Origin: G965233625 sp965233625
GTDB taxonomy: Bacteria; Planctomycetota; Planctomycetia; Pirellulales; Pirellulaceae
Length of the DNA stretch: 64,000 nt
Direction of reading: 5' to 3'
Assembly: GCA_965233625.1 (NCBI GenBank)
Contig: OZ247499.1
Location: 6,882,001-6,946,000 of the forward strand
Shown: piece after piece, positions 45,185 through 53,799 of the stretch
Layout: every line of letters starts with the position of its first letter
Numbering within the stretch: position 1 is the stretch's first letter
Notes under the pieces: model-generated
What the model was told of the DNA's origin: nothing
The model's database searches: none
Seen by the model: the letters and a program-made list of their open reading frames with translations, nothing else
Made by a program: the position numbers and the translations under genes

Positions 45185-46765
45185 TTAGGCGTCGTCGCGT
45201 TCATCTTTATACAGCTTGTATTCAATCGCATCGTTCAGCGCCATCCAACTAGCTTCGATGATGTTTTCGTGCACGCCGATGGTGCCCCAGACATCGTTCT
45301 CGTCAGCGCTTTCGATGCTCACGCGGATACGGGCCGCGGTGCCTGCTTCGGAGTTGACGACGCGGACTTTGTAATCCACCAGACGCATCTTCTTGAGCGC
45401 CGGATAAGAACCATTGAGCGCCTTCCGCAACGCGGCGTCCAGGGCATTAACAGGGCCGTCGCCCTCGCCCACTTCGTGCCGCGTTTCGTCTTTGACGACG
45501 ATCTTCACGGTCGCTTCGGTCGTCACGTCTTTGCCGTGCTCGCTGCCGACGTTGACGTGATAATTCAGCCGCTCGAAGTGTGGATCGTAGGTGCCGGCGA
45601 TGCGTTTAACGAGCAGATCAAAGGAAGCCTCGGCCGCTTCGAACTGGAAGCCGCGGTTCTCGCGCGCGACGACTTCATCCAGAATCTTCTGTTGCAACTC
45701 GCGGTTGTTTTCCAGGTTATGGCGTGTTGTCAGCGCGACGATGTTGGACCGGCCGGAAAGTTCGCTGACAAGAATGCGTCGCTCGTTGCCGACTTTCTCC
45801 GGGTTGATATGTTCGTAGCTGGAAGACGCCCGTTCAACGGCGTGCACATGCATGCCGCCCTTGTGGGCGAAGGCGCTCTGGCCGACAAAGGGCTGCCCGG
45901 TGCGCAGGTTGATGTTGGCCGTTTCATAGACAAACCGGGAAAGTTCGGTCAGATGCTCAACCTTGCCGCCCAGCACATCGTAGCCCTTCTTCAGCGAAAG
46001 GTTGGCGATGGTCGAGATCAGGTCTGCATTGCCGCAGCGTTCACCGATGCCGTTGATCGTGCCCTGCACCTGCACGGCGCCCGCATCTACGGCGGCCAGT
46101 GAGTTGGCGATTGCGACGTCCGAATCGTTGTGACAATGAATACCAAACTGCACATCAAAATCCGCAACCGCGGCCATCGCTTCTTTGAGGATCTCAACGA
46201 TCTTCCCGGGTAGCGAGCCGCCGTTGGTGTCGCAGGCGATAATCATGCTCGCGCCGGCTTTTGCCGCGGCTTGAATCGTCTGGGCGGCGTAGTCCGGGTT
46301 GGCCGTCCAGCCATCAAAAAAGTGTTCCGCGTCGTACATCACCTGTTCAACATGCGGCTGGCTTGCCAGAAACGCGATGCTGTCGCTGATCATCGCCAGG
46401 TTCTCTTCCAGGCTGACGCGTAAAACCTCCGTTACATGAAAGTCCCACGTCTTCCCCACCAGCGTGCAGACCGGCGCCCCGGATTTCGCCAGCGATTGCA
46501 TGCCCGGATCGTCCGCCGCCGCAATCCCCTTACGCCGCGTCATGCCAAAGGCACAGACCTTGGCGTGTTGCAGACCAAGCTCCGGCGCCCGTTGAAAGAA
46601 CTCTGCGTCTTTCTCGTTCGAGCCGGGAAATCCGCCTTCGATAAAGTCCACGCCCGCTTCATCCAGCCGCTTGGCGATCTGCAGTTTGTCAAACAGTGAG
46701 AAGCTGACGCCTTCGCCCTGGGCGCCGTCGCGGAGTGTGGTGTCGTAGATCTGCACGCTACGCAT
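45185..46765 (-). CDS. cimA: (R)-citramalate synthase
   Basis: A 526-residue enzyme of the isopropylmalate/citramalate synthase family; the length fits CimA (about 525). It condenses pyruvate and acetyl-CoA to (R)-citramalate, the first step of threonine-independent isoleucine synthesis. The N-terminal TIM barrel begins with DTTLRDG (8-14) and has GIHCHNDSDVAIANS metal-binding histidines; a LeuA-type regulatory domain occupies the C-terminal ~130 residues, where isoleucine would inhibit. AGGA is seven bases before the ATG. Upstream lies an isoleucine-rich leader ORF with attenuator hairpin, which itself supports an isoleucine role over leucine synthesis. Confidence 0.92.
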   Translation of the reverse strand: MRSVQIYDTTLRDGAQGEGVSFSLFDKLQIAKRLDEAGVDFIEGGFPGSNEKDAEFFQRAPELGLQHAKVCAFGMTRRKGIAAADDPGMQSLAKSGAPVCTLVGKTWDFHVTEVLRVSLEENLAMISDSIAFLASQPHVEQVMYDAEHFFDGWTANPDYAAQTIQAAAKAGASMIIACDTNGGSLPGKIVEILKEAMAAVADFDVQFGIHCHNDSDVAIANSLAAVDAGAVQVQGTINGIGERCGNADLISTIANLSLKKGYDVLGGKVEHLTELSRFVYETANINLRTGQPFVGQSAFAHKGGMHVHAVERASSSYEHINPEKVGNERRILVSELSGRSNIVALTTRHNLENNRELQQKILDEVVARENRGFQFEAAEASFDLLVKRIAGTYDPHFERLNYHVNVGSEHGKDVTTEATVKIVVKDETRHEVGEGDGPVNALDAALRKALNGSYPALKKMRLVDYKVRVVNSEAGTAARIRVSIESADENDVWGTIGVHENIIEASWMALNDAIEYKLYKDERDDA

Positions 46766-46811
46766 GATTGATTCCTGGCCGCCAGGTGCAGCCTTTAATT
46801 GTGCGGTTGAT

Positions 46812-46852
46812 TAAAAAACAAACCCTGAAACCTCGCTCAGGCTTCAGGGTTG
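46812..46852 (-). terminator. Attenuator terminator in the cimA leader
   Basis: On the minus strand, AACCCTGAAGCC and GGTTTCAGGGTT form a 12-pair stem (one G-U) with a seven-base loop, followed directly by a TTTGTTTTTT run. It ends 47 nt before the cimA ATG and 31 nt after the leader-peptide stop. The upstream GGGGTTG at 46877-46883 can pair with CAACCCT of the left arm, giving an antiterminator. Confidence 0.85.
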
Positions 46853-46882
46853 GTGATGTTCTGCTTGGCCAATGTGCAACCC

Positions 46883-46957
46883 CTACGCCCGGCTCTCCCG
46901 TGCGATGCTAATAATCGCGGCAATAATAATGATGGGGTGGCGGAAGACGTTTGGCAT
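46883..46957 (-). CDS. Isoleucine-rich leader peptide of cimA
   Basis: A 24-codon ORF, too short for ordinary gene finding, between the cimA promoter and the terminator hairpin. It contains the run IIIIAAIISI at residues 9-18, seven Ile codons in ten, and no Leu. Ribosome stalling here when charged Ile-tRNA is scarce would cover the upstream CACCCC (46934-46939), free GGGGTTG after the stop codon, and permit antitermination. When isoleucine is plentiful the ribosome reaches the stop and the terminator forms. There is no strong Shine-Dalgarno, which is common in this window. Confidence 0.82.
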   Translation of the reverse strand: MPNVFRHPIIIIAAIISIARESRA

Positions 46958-46994
46958 GGCTTGTTTACCGGGTTAACTGGCTACTTGAATGTTG

Positions 46995-47023
46995 AAAATA
47001 CGCCTCGATGCAAAAGGTGTCAA
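46995..47023 (-). promoter_or_regulatory. Promoter of the cimA leader transcript
   Basis: A perfect -35 TTGACA (47018-47023) and a -10 TATTTT (46995-47000) are separated by 17 bases, giving a start near 46988, about 31 nt before the leader-peptide ATG. It lies 43 bp after the stop of the upstream hydrolase gene, so cimA has its own transcription unit. Confidence 0.7.
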
Positions 47024-47066
47024 CCGTCAGCCCCGGGCATTTCACACGCGGCGCCCGGAAAACCGG

Positions 47067-48230
47067 CTAGGGAGCATAGACCGGAAACGCCTGCTGCACG
47101 CCGGCGCCGGGCAGAATATTCCGGCGGACCATGGCTTCAATCCGTTTGTCTGTGATGTATTCCAGATAGTCGTGCTCCGGCCCGACGCGCCGCGCTGCGT
47201 TGTACTGCTGAAGGCTGCCGAGGTAGCCGCGCCGGTACGAACGGATGCCGGTGTAGCCCAGCGCTTTGTTAAAGCCGTCGAACCGCGCGAGGCCGAAGAA
47301 ACGCAGATACGGGTCCTGGCTGTTGTAGAGCAGAAAAAGGTTGTCAATCTGCTTCAGCGCCATCCAGCGTTCGCCGCAGAAACAATCGTTGCGGATTGCC
47401 GGCGCCATCAGCGTGAGATTGACCCGCTGGGCGGATAATTCATGGGGCATCAATCGGCAGCCGTCGACGCTGCCACCGCCAGCCAGATGCAACGCGTTAA
47501 TTGCCAGACGCCCGCCATAGCTGTAACCGATCAGCGCGACTTTCGATTGCTGCTTCATCCGCCCCAGCAACCGGGCAAGGTGAAAGGCGTGTTGTTCAGC
47601 GCGGGCGGCCTTGGTGCGGATGTCGCGGATGTTGCCGGAAATGCGGTCGGACGGCCAGGTCCAGATGATGAAACGCACCGAAGGCGCCTGCTTCCAGTCC
47701 AGAAATGTGCGGTCGTACGTCTGTAAGCCGCGACGGATCGCCATCGAACGGGAATTGCGGTTGCCGTGGATGTACATCACGACGGGTAGATTCTTCGCAC
47801 TGGCTGCCGGCGCCAGGAACGATTCCAGCGTTTCGTTCTGCCACTGGTTGCCTTCGATACGGCGTTTGAATTCCAGGCTCGAAAGCGTGAAGTTACGGCT
47901 GCCGAGATGCCGGCTGCTGATGAGCCAGACTTCATCGCGTGAACGCTGGTCAAATTCTTCGATGGGCGTCTGCCGCAATTGAGATTCGACAACCTCTTCA
48001 GGTTGTTCACCCTCAACAACGGGCTCTGCCGTATCATCCATCGCGTCGGGAGTTCCGTCCGCTGGATCGCCGGGCGTTTCTTCTGAATCAGCTGCGGGCG
48101 TGTCTGCGGGCGTGACTGCCGGGGTGGGCTGCTGGACCGGTGTTTCACCGGCGCCGGGTGAATCCGGCTCTTGCCCGTTCACGCTACTGCATAGCAGTAG
48201 TAGAGCCGCCAGAAAGAGGGCTTTATGCAT
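47067..48230 (-). CDS. Exported alpha/beta-hydrolase-like protein
   Basis: A 387-residue protein with a signal peptide (MHKALFLAALLLLCSS, cleavage near SVNGQ; the Cys is not in a clear lipobox). A Pro/Asp/Glu-rich linker of ~75 residues leads to an alpha/beta-hydrolase-like domain: VVMYIHGNRNSRSMA near 150-164 (oxyanion region) and the nucleophile elbow GYSYGG with Ser237. Substrate and a catalytic His are not clear. There is no good Shine-Dalgarno, and an intrinsic terminator lies 95 bp upstream of the ATG. Confidence 0.72.
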   Translation of the reverse strand: MHKALFLAALLLLCSSVNGQEPDSPGAGETPVQQPTPAVTPADTPAADSEETPGDPADGTPDAMDDTAEPVVEGEQPEEVVESQLRQTPIEEFDQRSRDEVWLISSRHLGSRNFTLSSLEFKRRIEGNQWQNETLESFLAPAASAKNLPVVMYIHGNRNSRSMAIRRGLQTYDRTFLDWKQAPSVRFIIWTWPSDRISGNIRDIRTKAARAEQHAFHLARLLGRMKQQSKVALIGYSYGGRLAINALHLAGGGSVDGCRLMPHELSAQRVNLTLMAPAIRNDCFCGERWMALKQIDNLFLLYNSQDPYLRFFGLARFDGFNKALGYTGIRSYRRGYLGSLQQYNAARRVGPEHDYLEYITDKRIEAMVRRNILPGAGVQQAFPVYAP

Positions 48231-49105
48231 ATTATGTTGTTTAACAGGGAACAGTTGAGGGGAACTGCAAGCCTTTAAGTTTAGTTTAAAGGTAAGCCAG
48301 CGAAGCGGATTCTATCTGGGAATACGAAAAAAGGGCGGTCACAACCGTGCGAAGTAACCGCGACGTGTTGTTCCGCCCTAAGGCGCCGGCGTGTAGTGGG
48401 CCGGCTTTCATTCTGATCAGCGCTGGTTTCCCGGTTGAAAAAGATATTCCCGCCGCTTCCGCACCCGGCCGCGTAGGAGCGGCGCATCAAACGCCTTCCC
48501 AATCCCAGCCGGGGCAACCCAGAGGCGGGCTGTATCGTTTCCGTTCGTACTTTTGTCTGGCCAATGGGCATGCGAACAAGACCGCTGCCTGCAAGAGGCA
48601 TCCGGGTCCAAAGGCGCGTTGTGGTGGTGTGTAGTAGCGCCGGACGCCGCGTCGGGCCGCTCCCACCAGAGTGGCCACCGCATGAACGCGGCCCACCCGC
48701 GCGGCTGCCAATCTACCGGGCGGCGCCTTGCGGGCCGGTCATCAGTAACAAGCGTTTTTCAACGTGAAACTGTGACCTGTAAGTTTTCAAACCAGACGTA
48801 CGCCGCAGCTTTCGCCACGGTGGCAGTGCACATGACATGCACCGCAATTCAAACCGTTTGTCTGAAAGAATGGTGTATTGAGTTGTGAAAGAACATGCAT
48901 GAGTGCTGGTTTACCGAACCACCACAGACACATTATCGATGGCTGCCGGACACCTCTGGTCCGCAACAATTGTGAAGACGCAGCACAGGCCGGAATTTTT
49001 TGCCGCCGATGGAAAAAGTAATCGGGCCTTGCGCAGAAGAAGACACGCCACGGCGCCGGTTGGTTCGCACTCGCGATGATTTGATATGCAAACTGGCAGT
49101 GCCGC
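48231..49105. other. 875-bp region without an identifiable gene
   Basis: Between the hydrolase and moaD genes. It contains the terminator at 48325-48379. No tRNA, RNase P, tmRNA or SRP signature was recognised. Several open frames exist on both strands, but none has a start signal, family motif or coding-like composition. It may be a decayed gene or hold a small RNA. Confidence 0.6.
48325..48379 (-). terminator. Strong intrinsic terminator upstream of the hydrolase gene
   Basis: On the minus strand AGGGCGG and CCGCCCT arms, continued by ACAAC/GTTGT with small internal loops, are followed by TTTTTT. No gene ends close by: the nearest upstream minus-strand stop is moaD at 49106. It may end a long moaD-operon transcript, an unidentified RNA, or act as a leader element of the hydrolase gene. 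Confidence 0.7.
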
Positions 49106-49351
49106 TTAACCGCCGCTGACGGGTGGGATGCAGGCGACTTCCGCGTCCTGCGGCACGGGGTCGGTGTCGTTGGCATAGGCCGCGTTAATGGCGAATTTGA
49201 AGTGTGCGGCCATTGCTTCAAGCTGGGGAACCTGCTCAACCAGCGCGGCGCGCACATCGGCAATGGTGGCGTCTGCCGGGCATTGCAGTTCAATTTCGCC
49301 CGTGCCGGCAGTCTGGCGGGCGACGGCGAAAAGTTTCACGCGGATCGTCAC
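49106..49351 (-). CDS. moaD: MoaD-type molybdopterin synthase small subunit
   Basis: An 81-residue ubiquitin-like protein ending in the diagnostic Gly-Gly (PPVSGG), which is thiocarboxylated and donates sulfur during molybdopterin formation, normally with MoaE. Length and the CPADATIADVRAALVEQVPQL pattern fit MoaD. Its start overlaps the stop of the large oxidoreductase gene by four bases, so it is co-translated with it. No moaE or other molybdenum-cofactor gene is in this window. A role as a sulfur carrier for another pathway is possible. Confidence 0.87.
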   Translation of the reverse strand: MTIRVKLFAVARQTAGTGEIELQCPADATIADVRAALVEQVPQLEAMAAHFKFAINAAYANDTDPVPQDAEVACIPPVSGG

Positions 49352-52300
49352 GTTACAAACAACTCACTGGGGCGTTGCAGGAATAAATCGTCGGAATTGT
49401 TCGAGAGGCCGTACGCCAGGCTAAGCATCTTCAGCGGGTGAATCGTCGGTTTGGCGGCGCCCTGTTCCATTTGCATTTTACAGGCACTGCATCCCGTGGC
49501 GCCGGCGCTGATGTCGGGCTGACGGATCTCTGATATCAGGCCCCAGCCGGCGCGCAGGCTATTACGGTAATTCTCACGTTTCAGCCCATAGGCGCCCGCC
49601 ATGCCCGAACAGCCCTGTTCCACGCGGCGGACATTCAGACCGGGGATCAAACGCAGCAGTTGTTCCGCAGAACCCGCCGTGCTGATCGCCTTGGCATGAC
49701 AAGGCTCGTGGTAGCCCAGCGTGGTATTGAGCGGGCGGAAGTCAAGCTCCAGTTGCCCGGTCTGGTGCAGGGCGAACAGGTAATCGCAGGCTTCGCTGGA
49801 ATTCTCCGCCACCAGCTTCGCATCGTCGTCGTCCAGCAGATTCGTGTATTCGTGCTGCAGGCAAAGTGCAGCGGCGGGTTCGGTGGCGATGACGTGATAA
49901 CCCTGCCGCACGGCTTCGGCCAGCAGTCGCGTATTATGCTGCGCCAGGCGGCGGGCTTTATCGATCGAACCCAGCGCGATGGAGGTCATGCCCGACGGCT
50001 TCTGGCCCGGGTGCACAAAAACGGCCACGCCATTGTGTTCCAGCACTTCCACCAGCGATTCCGCCAGCCGCACGTCGAACCAGTTGGCGAACGTATCGAC
50101 AAAGTAAACCACTTTGCGGCCGGTGCGACGTGTCGGCCGCGTGAGCCGCCGGCGGTGTGCGATCCGCATGAAGCTACGCGGCGCCAGTTGTGGCAGCTTC
50201 CGCCCCTGGGCGACGCCTGTCGTTTTCTCAAGCAGCCACCGCATGGTGCGGTTGCCGAGCGCCCAGTTGGCAACGGGCTGAATCATGCTGGCCCACCGCG
50301 CGACCGTATCCAGATTGGCGATAAACCAGTCACGCGGATGCAGGCCGTTGGTAGCGACGTATTGCGCTTTCGCTTCCAGGGCGATCTTCGGAATATCGAC
50401 ACTCGCCGGGCATTCCAGCCGGCACTGGTGGCAGTTCACGCACAGGTCGGCGAGCGCTTTCAAAGAATCGCCGCTTAGTTCTTCCGCAGGCAATGCGCCG
50501 GTCAGGACGCCGCGCAGCAGGTTCGCCTTGGCGCGGGGCGAAGCTTCTTCGGCCGGAGCAACGCGGAAGATGGGGCACATCCGTTCGATAGGCGACTGCG
50601 TCCGGCAGCGGCCACAACCATTGCAACTGCGCGTGGCGTACGAAAGTTCATCTTCGTCCCAGACCAGCAGCGGCTGCATGTTCTGCGACTTGGGCGGCGC
50701 CGCTTCAGCCACAGCGCCATTGGATGTTCCGGCGTCGCTGATTTTGCCAGGACTGACGCCGGATTTCTGTGAAAAATACAACTGCGAGGTACGCCGCAGA
50801 TTGTGGTGCACCTGCTGTGCGTTGCTGGAGATCACCTTGCCGGGATTCAGGATGCCGTCGGGATCGAAGATGTCTTTCAAGCGGCGGAAGACATTCACCA
50901 GCGGTCCGTGCTGCTTCTCTGCGTACCAGGTGCGGCTTAGTCCGTCGCCGTGCTCGCCGCTGATGGTGCCGCCTGCCTGTTTCACCTCGTTGTACAAATC
51001 GATGGCAAAGTCGTGCATCCGTGCGACATCGCCCGGGTTGCTCAGATCAATAAATGGCCGCAGGTGCAATTGACCGTGCCCGGCATGGGCGAACAAAGAC
51101 GCCGTCAGCTTGTGCGACTTCAACACATTCTGCACGCGCACCAGGAAGGCCGGCAGAATGTTGGGCGGGATGGCGATATCTTCCACAAACGGAATCGGCC
51201 GGGTCGAGCCTTTCAGCTGATAAAGCGTTGGCACCACGCGGCGGGCGATCCGCCAGTAGAGGTTGCGTTCTGCGTCTTCCAGCGTCACCCGCGAATCAAA
51301 CGCCAGACGGCGGCGCCGCTGGATGCGGTTGACCAGTTGATGCATGCGGGTCCGCAGATCGTTGTCGTTTTCGTCCTGCAGTTCCACCAGCAGCATGGCT
51401 TCGGCGCTGGCGGGAATGATCTTCTCGTAACGGGGATCGGTCTCCCGCGCGATGGTCAGCAGGCGGCGATCCATCAAGTCGCAGGCGGCAGCGTCCATCG
51501 ACGGGATCTCCACCGCCGCACGGGCGGCCCAGTCTAGCCGGTCAAAGAACAGCAACGCCATGCCGCGATGCGCCGCCACGGGATCGGTGTGCACAGTGGC
51601 TTCGGTAATCAGGGCCAGCGTTCCCTCGGAACCGACCAGCATCTTGGCCATGTCCAGCTTGCCATCTTCCAGCACATCGTACAGATGATAGCCGCTGCGG
51701 TTGACGGCTGATTTCGGACGATGGTTGGCCAGCATCGCCGTAGAGCGCGTGATCAGGCCGCTGACTTTTTTTGTCAGTTCCGCGCGGCGTGGATGGGCGG
51801 TTTCTTCGTGCGGGTCGTGCACCGCATGGGTCGAAACTTCCATCACTTCGCCATCGGCCAGCACCACCTGCATGCTGATGGTCTTCGACCGCGCGCTGCC
51901 GTACTTCATCCAGTGGCTGCCCGAACCATCCAGCGCCAGCACGCTGCCCATGGTCGTCACGCTGCGGGTGGAAGGATCGGGGCCGAACTGCCGGTTGACC
52001 CTTAATAGCTGCCGGTTCAGCGTCGCGTGAATCACCCCCGGCTGGACGCGCGCCTGATCGTCGGCAATGGAGATGATGCGCCGCATATAGTGCGAAAAAT
52101 CAATCACCAGCCCGGCGCCCAGCGATTCGCCGGCAAGACCCGTTCCCGCGCCGCGTGCGTGAATGGGCAGGCCGTGTTCGGCGGCGTACTGCACCGTGGC
52201 GACAACGTCGGCCACACCGCGTGGCCGCACCACCCCCAGGGGGCGGATTTCGTAAATGCTGGCGTCGCACGCGTACATCTGCAGGAACACGTCGTCGCAG

Positions 52301-52362
52301 AGGATATCACCCTCAAGCTGACCACGGAGGTCCGCTTCAACGCGTTGTCTTTCCTGATCCAT
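49348..52362 (-). CDS. FAD-linked oxidase fused to Fe-S / CCG-domain subunit (GlcD-GlcF-like)
   Basis: A 1004-residue fusion. Residues ~40-260 form the PCMH-type FAD-binding domain (LPIHARGAGTGLAGESLGAG), followed by the FAD-oxidase C-domain (GQLHLRPFIDLSNPGD, ISGEHGDGLSRTWYA). Two 4Fe-4S clusters follow near 590-690 (CNGCGRCRTQSPIERMCP and CVNCHQCRLECP). CCG domains of heterodisulfide-reductase type close the protein (LGYHEPCHAKA and GATGCSACKMQ). Such proteins oxidise 2-hydroxyacids such as D-lactate, glycolate or D-2-hydroxyglutarate and pass electrons to quinone or other carriers. The exact substrate cannot be read. It lies 14 bp after the zinc-ribbon gene and overlaps moaD. Confidence 0.9.
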   Translation of the reverse strand: MDQERQRVEADLRGQLEGDILCDDVFLQMYACDASIYEIRPLGVVRPRGVADVVATVQYAAEHGLPIHARGAGTGLAGESLGAGLVIDFSHYMRRIISIADDQARVQPGVIHATLNRQLLRVNRQFGPDPSTRSVTTMGSVLALDGSGSHWMKYGSARSKTISMQVVLADGEVMEVSTHAVHDPHEETAHPRRAELTKKVSGLITRSTAMLANHRPKSAVNRSGYHLYDVLEDGKLDMAKMLVGSEGTLALITEATVHTDPVAAHRGMALLFFDRLDWAARAAVEIPSMDAAACDLMDRRLLTIARETDPRYEKIIPASAEAMLLVELQDENDNDLRTRMHQLVNRIQRRRRLAFDSRVTLEDAERNLYWRIARRVVPTLYQLKGSTRPIPFVEDIAIPPNILPAFLVRVQNVLKSHKLTASLFAHAGHGQLHLRPFIDLSNPGDVARMHDFAIDLYNEVKQAGGTISGEHGDGLSRTWYAEKQHGPLVNVFRRLKDIFDPDGILNPGKVISSNAQQVHHNLRRTSQLYFSQKSGVSPGKISDAGTSNGAVAEAAPPKSQNMQPLLVWDEDELSYATRSCNGCGRCRTQSPIERMCPIFRVAPAEEASPRAKANLLRGVLTGALPAEELSGDSLKALADLCVNCHQCRLECPASVDIPKIALEAKAQYVATNGLHPRDWFIANLDTVARWASMIQPVANWALGNRTMRWLLEKTTGVAQGRKLPQLAPRSFMRIAHRRRLTRPTRRTGRKVVYFVDTFANWFDVRLAESLVEVLEHNGVAVFVHPGQKPSGMTSIALGSIDKARRLAQHNTRLLAEAVRQGYHVIATEPAAALCLQHEYTNLLDDDDAKLVAENSSEACDYLFALHQTGQLELDFRPLNTTLGYHEPCHAKAISTAGSAEQLLRLIPGLNVRRVEQGCSGMAGAYGLKRENYRNSLRAGWGLISEIRQPDISAGATGCSACKMQMEQGAAKPTIHPLKMLSLAYGLSNNSDDLFLQRPSELFVT

Positions 52363-52376
52363 TGACGCCTTCGTAC

Positions 52377-52901
52377 TTACGCCTTGTCTTCGACGGTGGC
52401 CGCATCGCTTGGCTGCTGCGGTTGCTTCACAGGCAGGCTGTTCCGGGCGGATTCGAGACGCGCCATCTGCTGCCGGTAACGCTCGTGCACTTCAAGGTCA
52501 AACGCGCTGTGATCTTCCAGGCCTTCAATATCGCGATACTGAGAATGGCAGCGGTAGCACTGCAACATGTTGCCCGTAAACATGTACAGCACGGCGTCGA
52601 TAATGGCGGTGCCAAACAGGATGGCGTAGGTGGCGTACCACATGCCGTAGTACCAGGGGATGCAGCTAATCGCCAGACCGATGCTGATGATGGTGACGCC
52701 CAGTGTCTGCGAGAAATCTTTGCGGACATACAACTCATCGCTAGGGCAGATCACGCACGAATGAATACGGCCGTCCTGCGTTGCTTCTTCTTTCAAGGCC
52801 CAACTGTGTTCACACAGCGGACACTGCATGGAAGTGGCGCCTGCCGCAAATTCCACCTTTACAGCACGGTCGCATTTCGGGCAATCGAAGGTGACGTTCA
52901 T
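52377..52901 (-). CDS. Zinc-ribbon membrane protein
   Basis: A 174-residue protein. The N-terminal CPKC (7-10) and CPLC (27-30) pairs form a zinc ribbon; a further C-x-x-C-like ICPS and a CYRCH later suggest a second metal site. Two adjacent hydrophobic segments lie around 67-107. The C-terminus is polar. It starts the operon with the FAD/Fe-S oxidoreductase (14 bp gap). No named family. Confidence 0.72.
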   Translation of the reverse strand: MNVTFDCPKCDRAVKVEFAAGATSMQCPLCEHSWALKEEATQDGRIHSCVICPSDELYVRKDFSQTLGVTIISIGLAISCIPWYYGMWYATYAILFGTAIIDAVLYMFTGNMLQCYRCHSQYRDIEGLEDHSAFDLEVHERYRQQMARLESARNSLPVKQPQQPSDAATVEDKA

Positions 52902-52979
52902 AACGGGCGCAAAAGGCGATGAAGGGTGGGAGGATGATGCACGCTTACCTGGGCGGGCGAAAGCGTTACTGCCTCTCTA

Positions 52980-53756
52980 TCATAGAACAAATAGGGTTCC
53001 TGCCGACAGTAGCTGCGCCGTCAATTCGCCAATGAATACGAGAATAACGGCTGCGTAGAGAATACCGGTGGCGCTCTGCGTGTTCGGAATCTTCAGCGTC
53101 TGCCAGGCCATGACCGCCAGACCTGCCACTGATAACAGCCCCGCAAGCCACCGCAGCACCATAAACGCCCACCAGTTGGCCGAGGGAACACCCGTTTCCA
53201 CCACGTAGAAAGTCGCTCCGCTGCCGCTAACAATCGCCCGCAAAATGACCGTTGCGATCATCAGCACCACCAGCCGCTGCAAGGGCGTCAACTGCATCGT
53301 GGGCGTGTTCAGATACCAGTGACCCAGGAACATGGCCGTCAGGGTCGCGCCCATCACCATGCCCGCCGAAATCGCATCCAGACCTGAGATTACCATCAAT
53401 TGCCCCGACTTCATGGATTCGGGCGAAGCCAGCACGGCGGCAATCAGCGAAAGCCCGGCAATCATCCACAAAGAAATCAGCCCCGGCAGCCGCGCTTCGT
53501 ACATCCACATCACGGCGCCAGCGTAACTGAGCACCGCAATCGCGACGGTCACGCCCAACAGCCATTGGGCGCCGGCAAAGGTGGTGAACACGGCCAGCGC
53601 TGCGAGCGTGTTCAAACCCAGCAGCACCCAGAGGTGCACACGGTAGAAGCCGCTGGTTACCAGCGTGGCGGGCGTTACCGCCATCGAAACAGCCACGCCC
53701 AGCGTTACCCGGAAGATGAACTGCGTCAAAATGGGCCAGAGCGAATCCACCGGCAA
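52980..53756 (-). CDS. Multi-pass membrane protein, unknown function
   Basis: A 258-residue protein with about eight hydrophobic segments spread over the full length and few loops. Features such as TFYVVETGVPSANWWAFMVLRW and an aromatic/His FLGHWYL segment are reminiscent of quinone-reactive anchor subunits, but no clear heme or quinone ligands can be assigned. It lies 78 bp upstream of the zinc-ribbon gene and downstream of folE. Confidence 0.65.
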   Translation of the reverse strand: MPVDSLWPILTQFIFRVTLGVAVSMAVTPATLVTSGFYRVHLWVLLGLNTLAALAVFTTFAGAQWLLGVTVAIAVLSYAGAVMWMYEARLPGLISLWMIAGLSLIAAVLASPESMKSGQLMVISGLDAISAGMVMGATLTAMFLGHWYLNTPTMQLTPLQRLVVLMIATVILRAIVSGSGATFYVVETGVPSANWWAFMVLRWLAGLLSVAGLAVMAWQTLKIPNTQSATGILYAAVILVFIGELTAQLLSAGTLFVL

Positions 53757-53799
53757 TCATTCTCCACGACTGCCTGCGGGCAGCCTTTTGCGGTGACCG

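Noticed and set aside
12216..48379. A shared 13-base sequence (GTTGTTCCGCCCT) in two intergenic hairpins
   Set aside because: About 30 chance matches of this length are expected in 64 kb, and the flanking sequences do not match.
48787..49293. Minus-strand open frame ending with a Cys/His-rich CGACH-like segment that resembles a heme motif
   Set aside because: It overlaps moaD in another frame, has no start signal, and its composition is not coding-like. A chance CxxCH is more likely.
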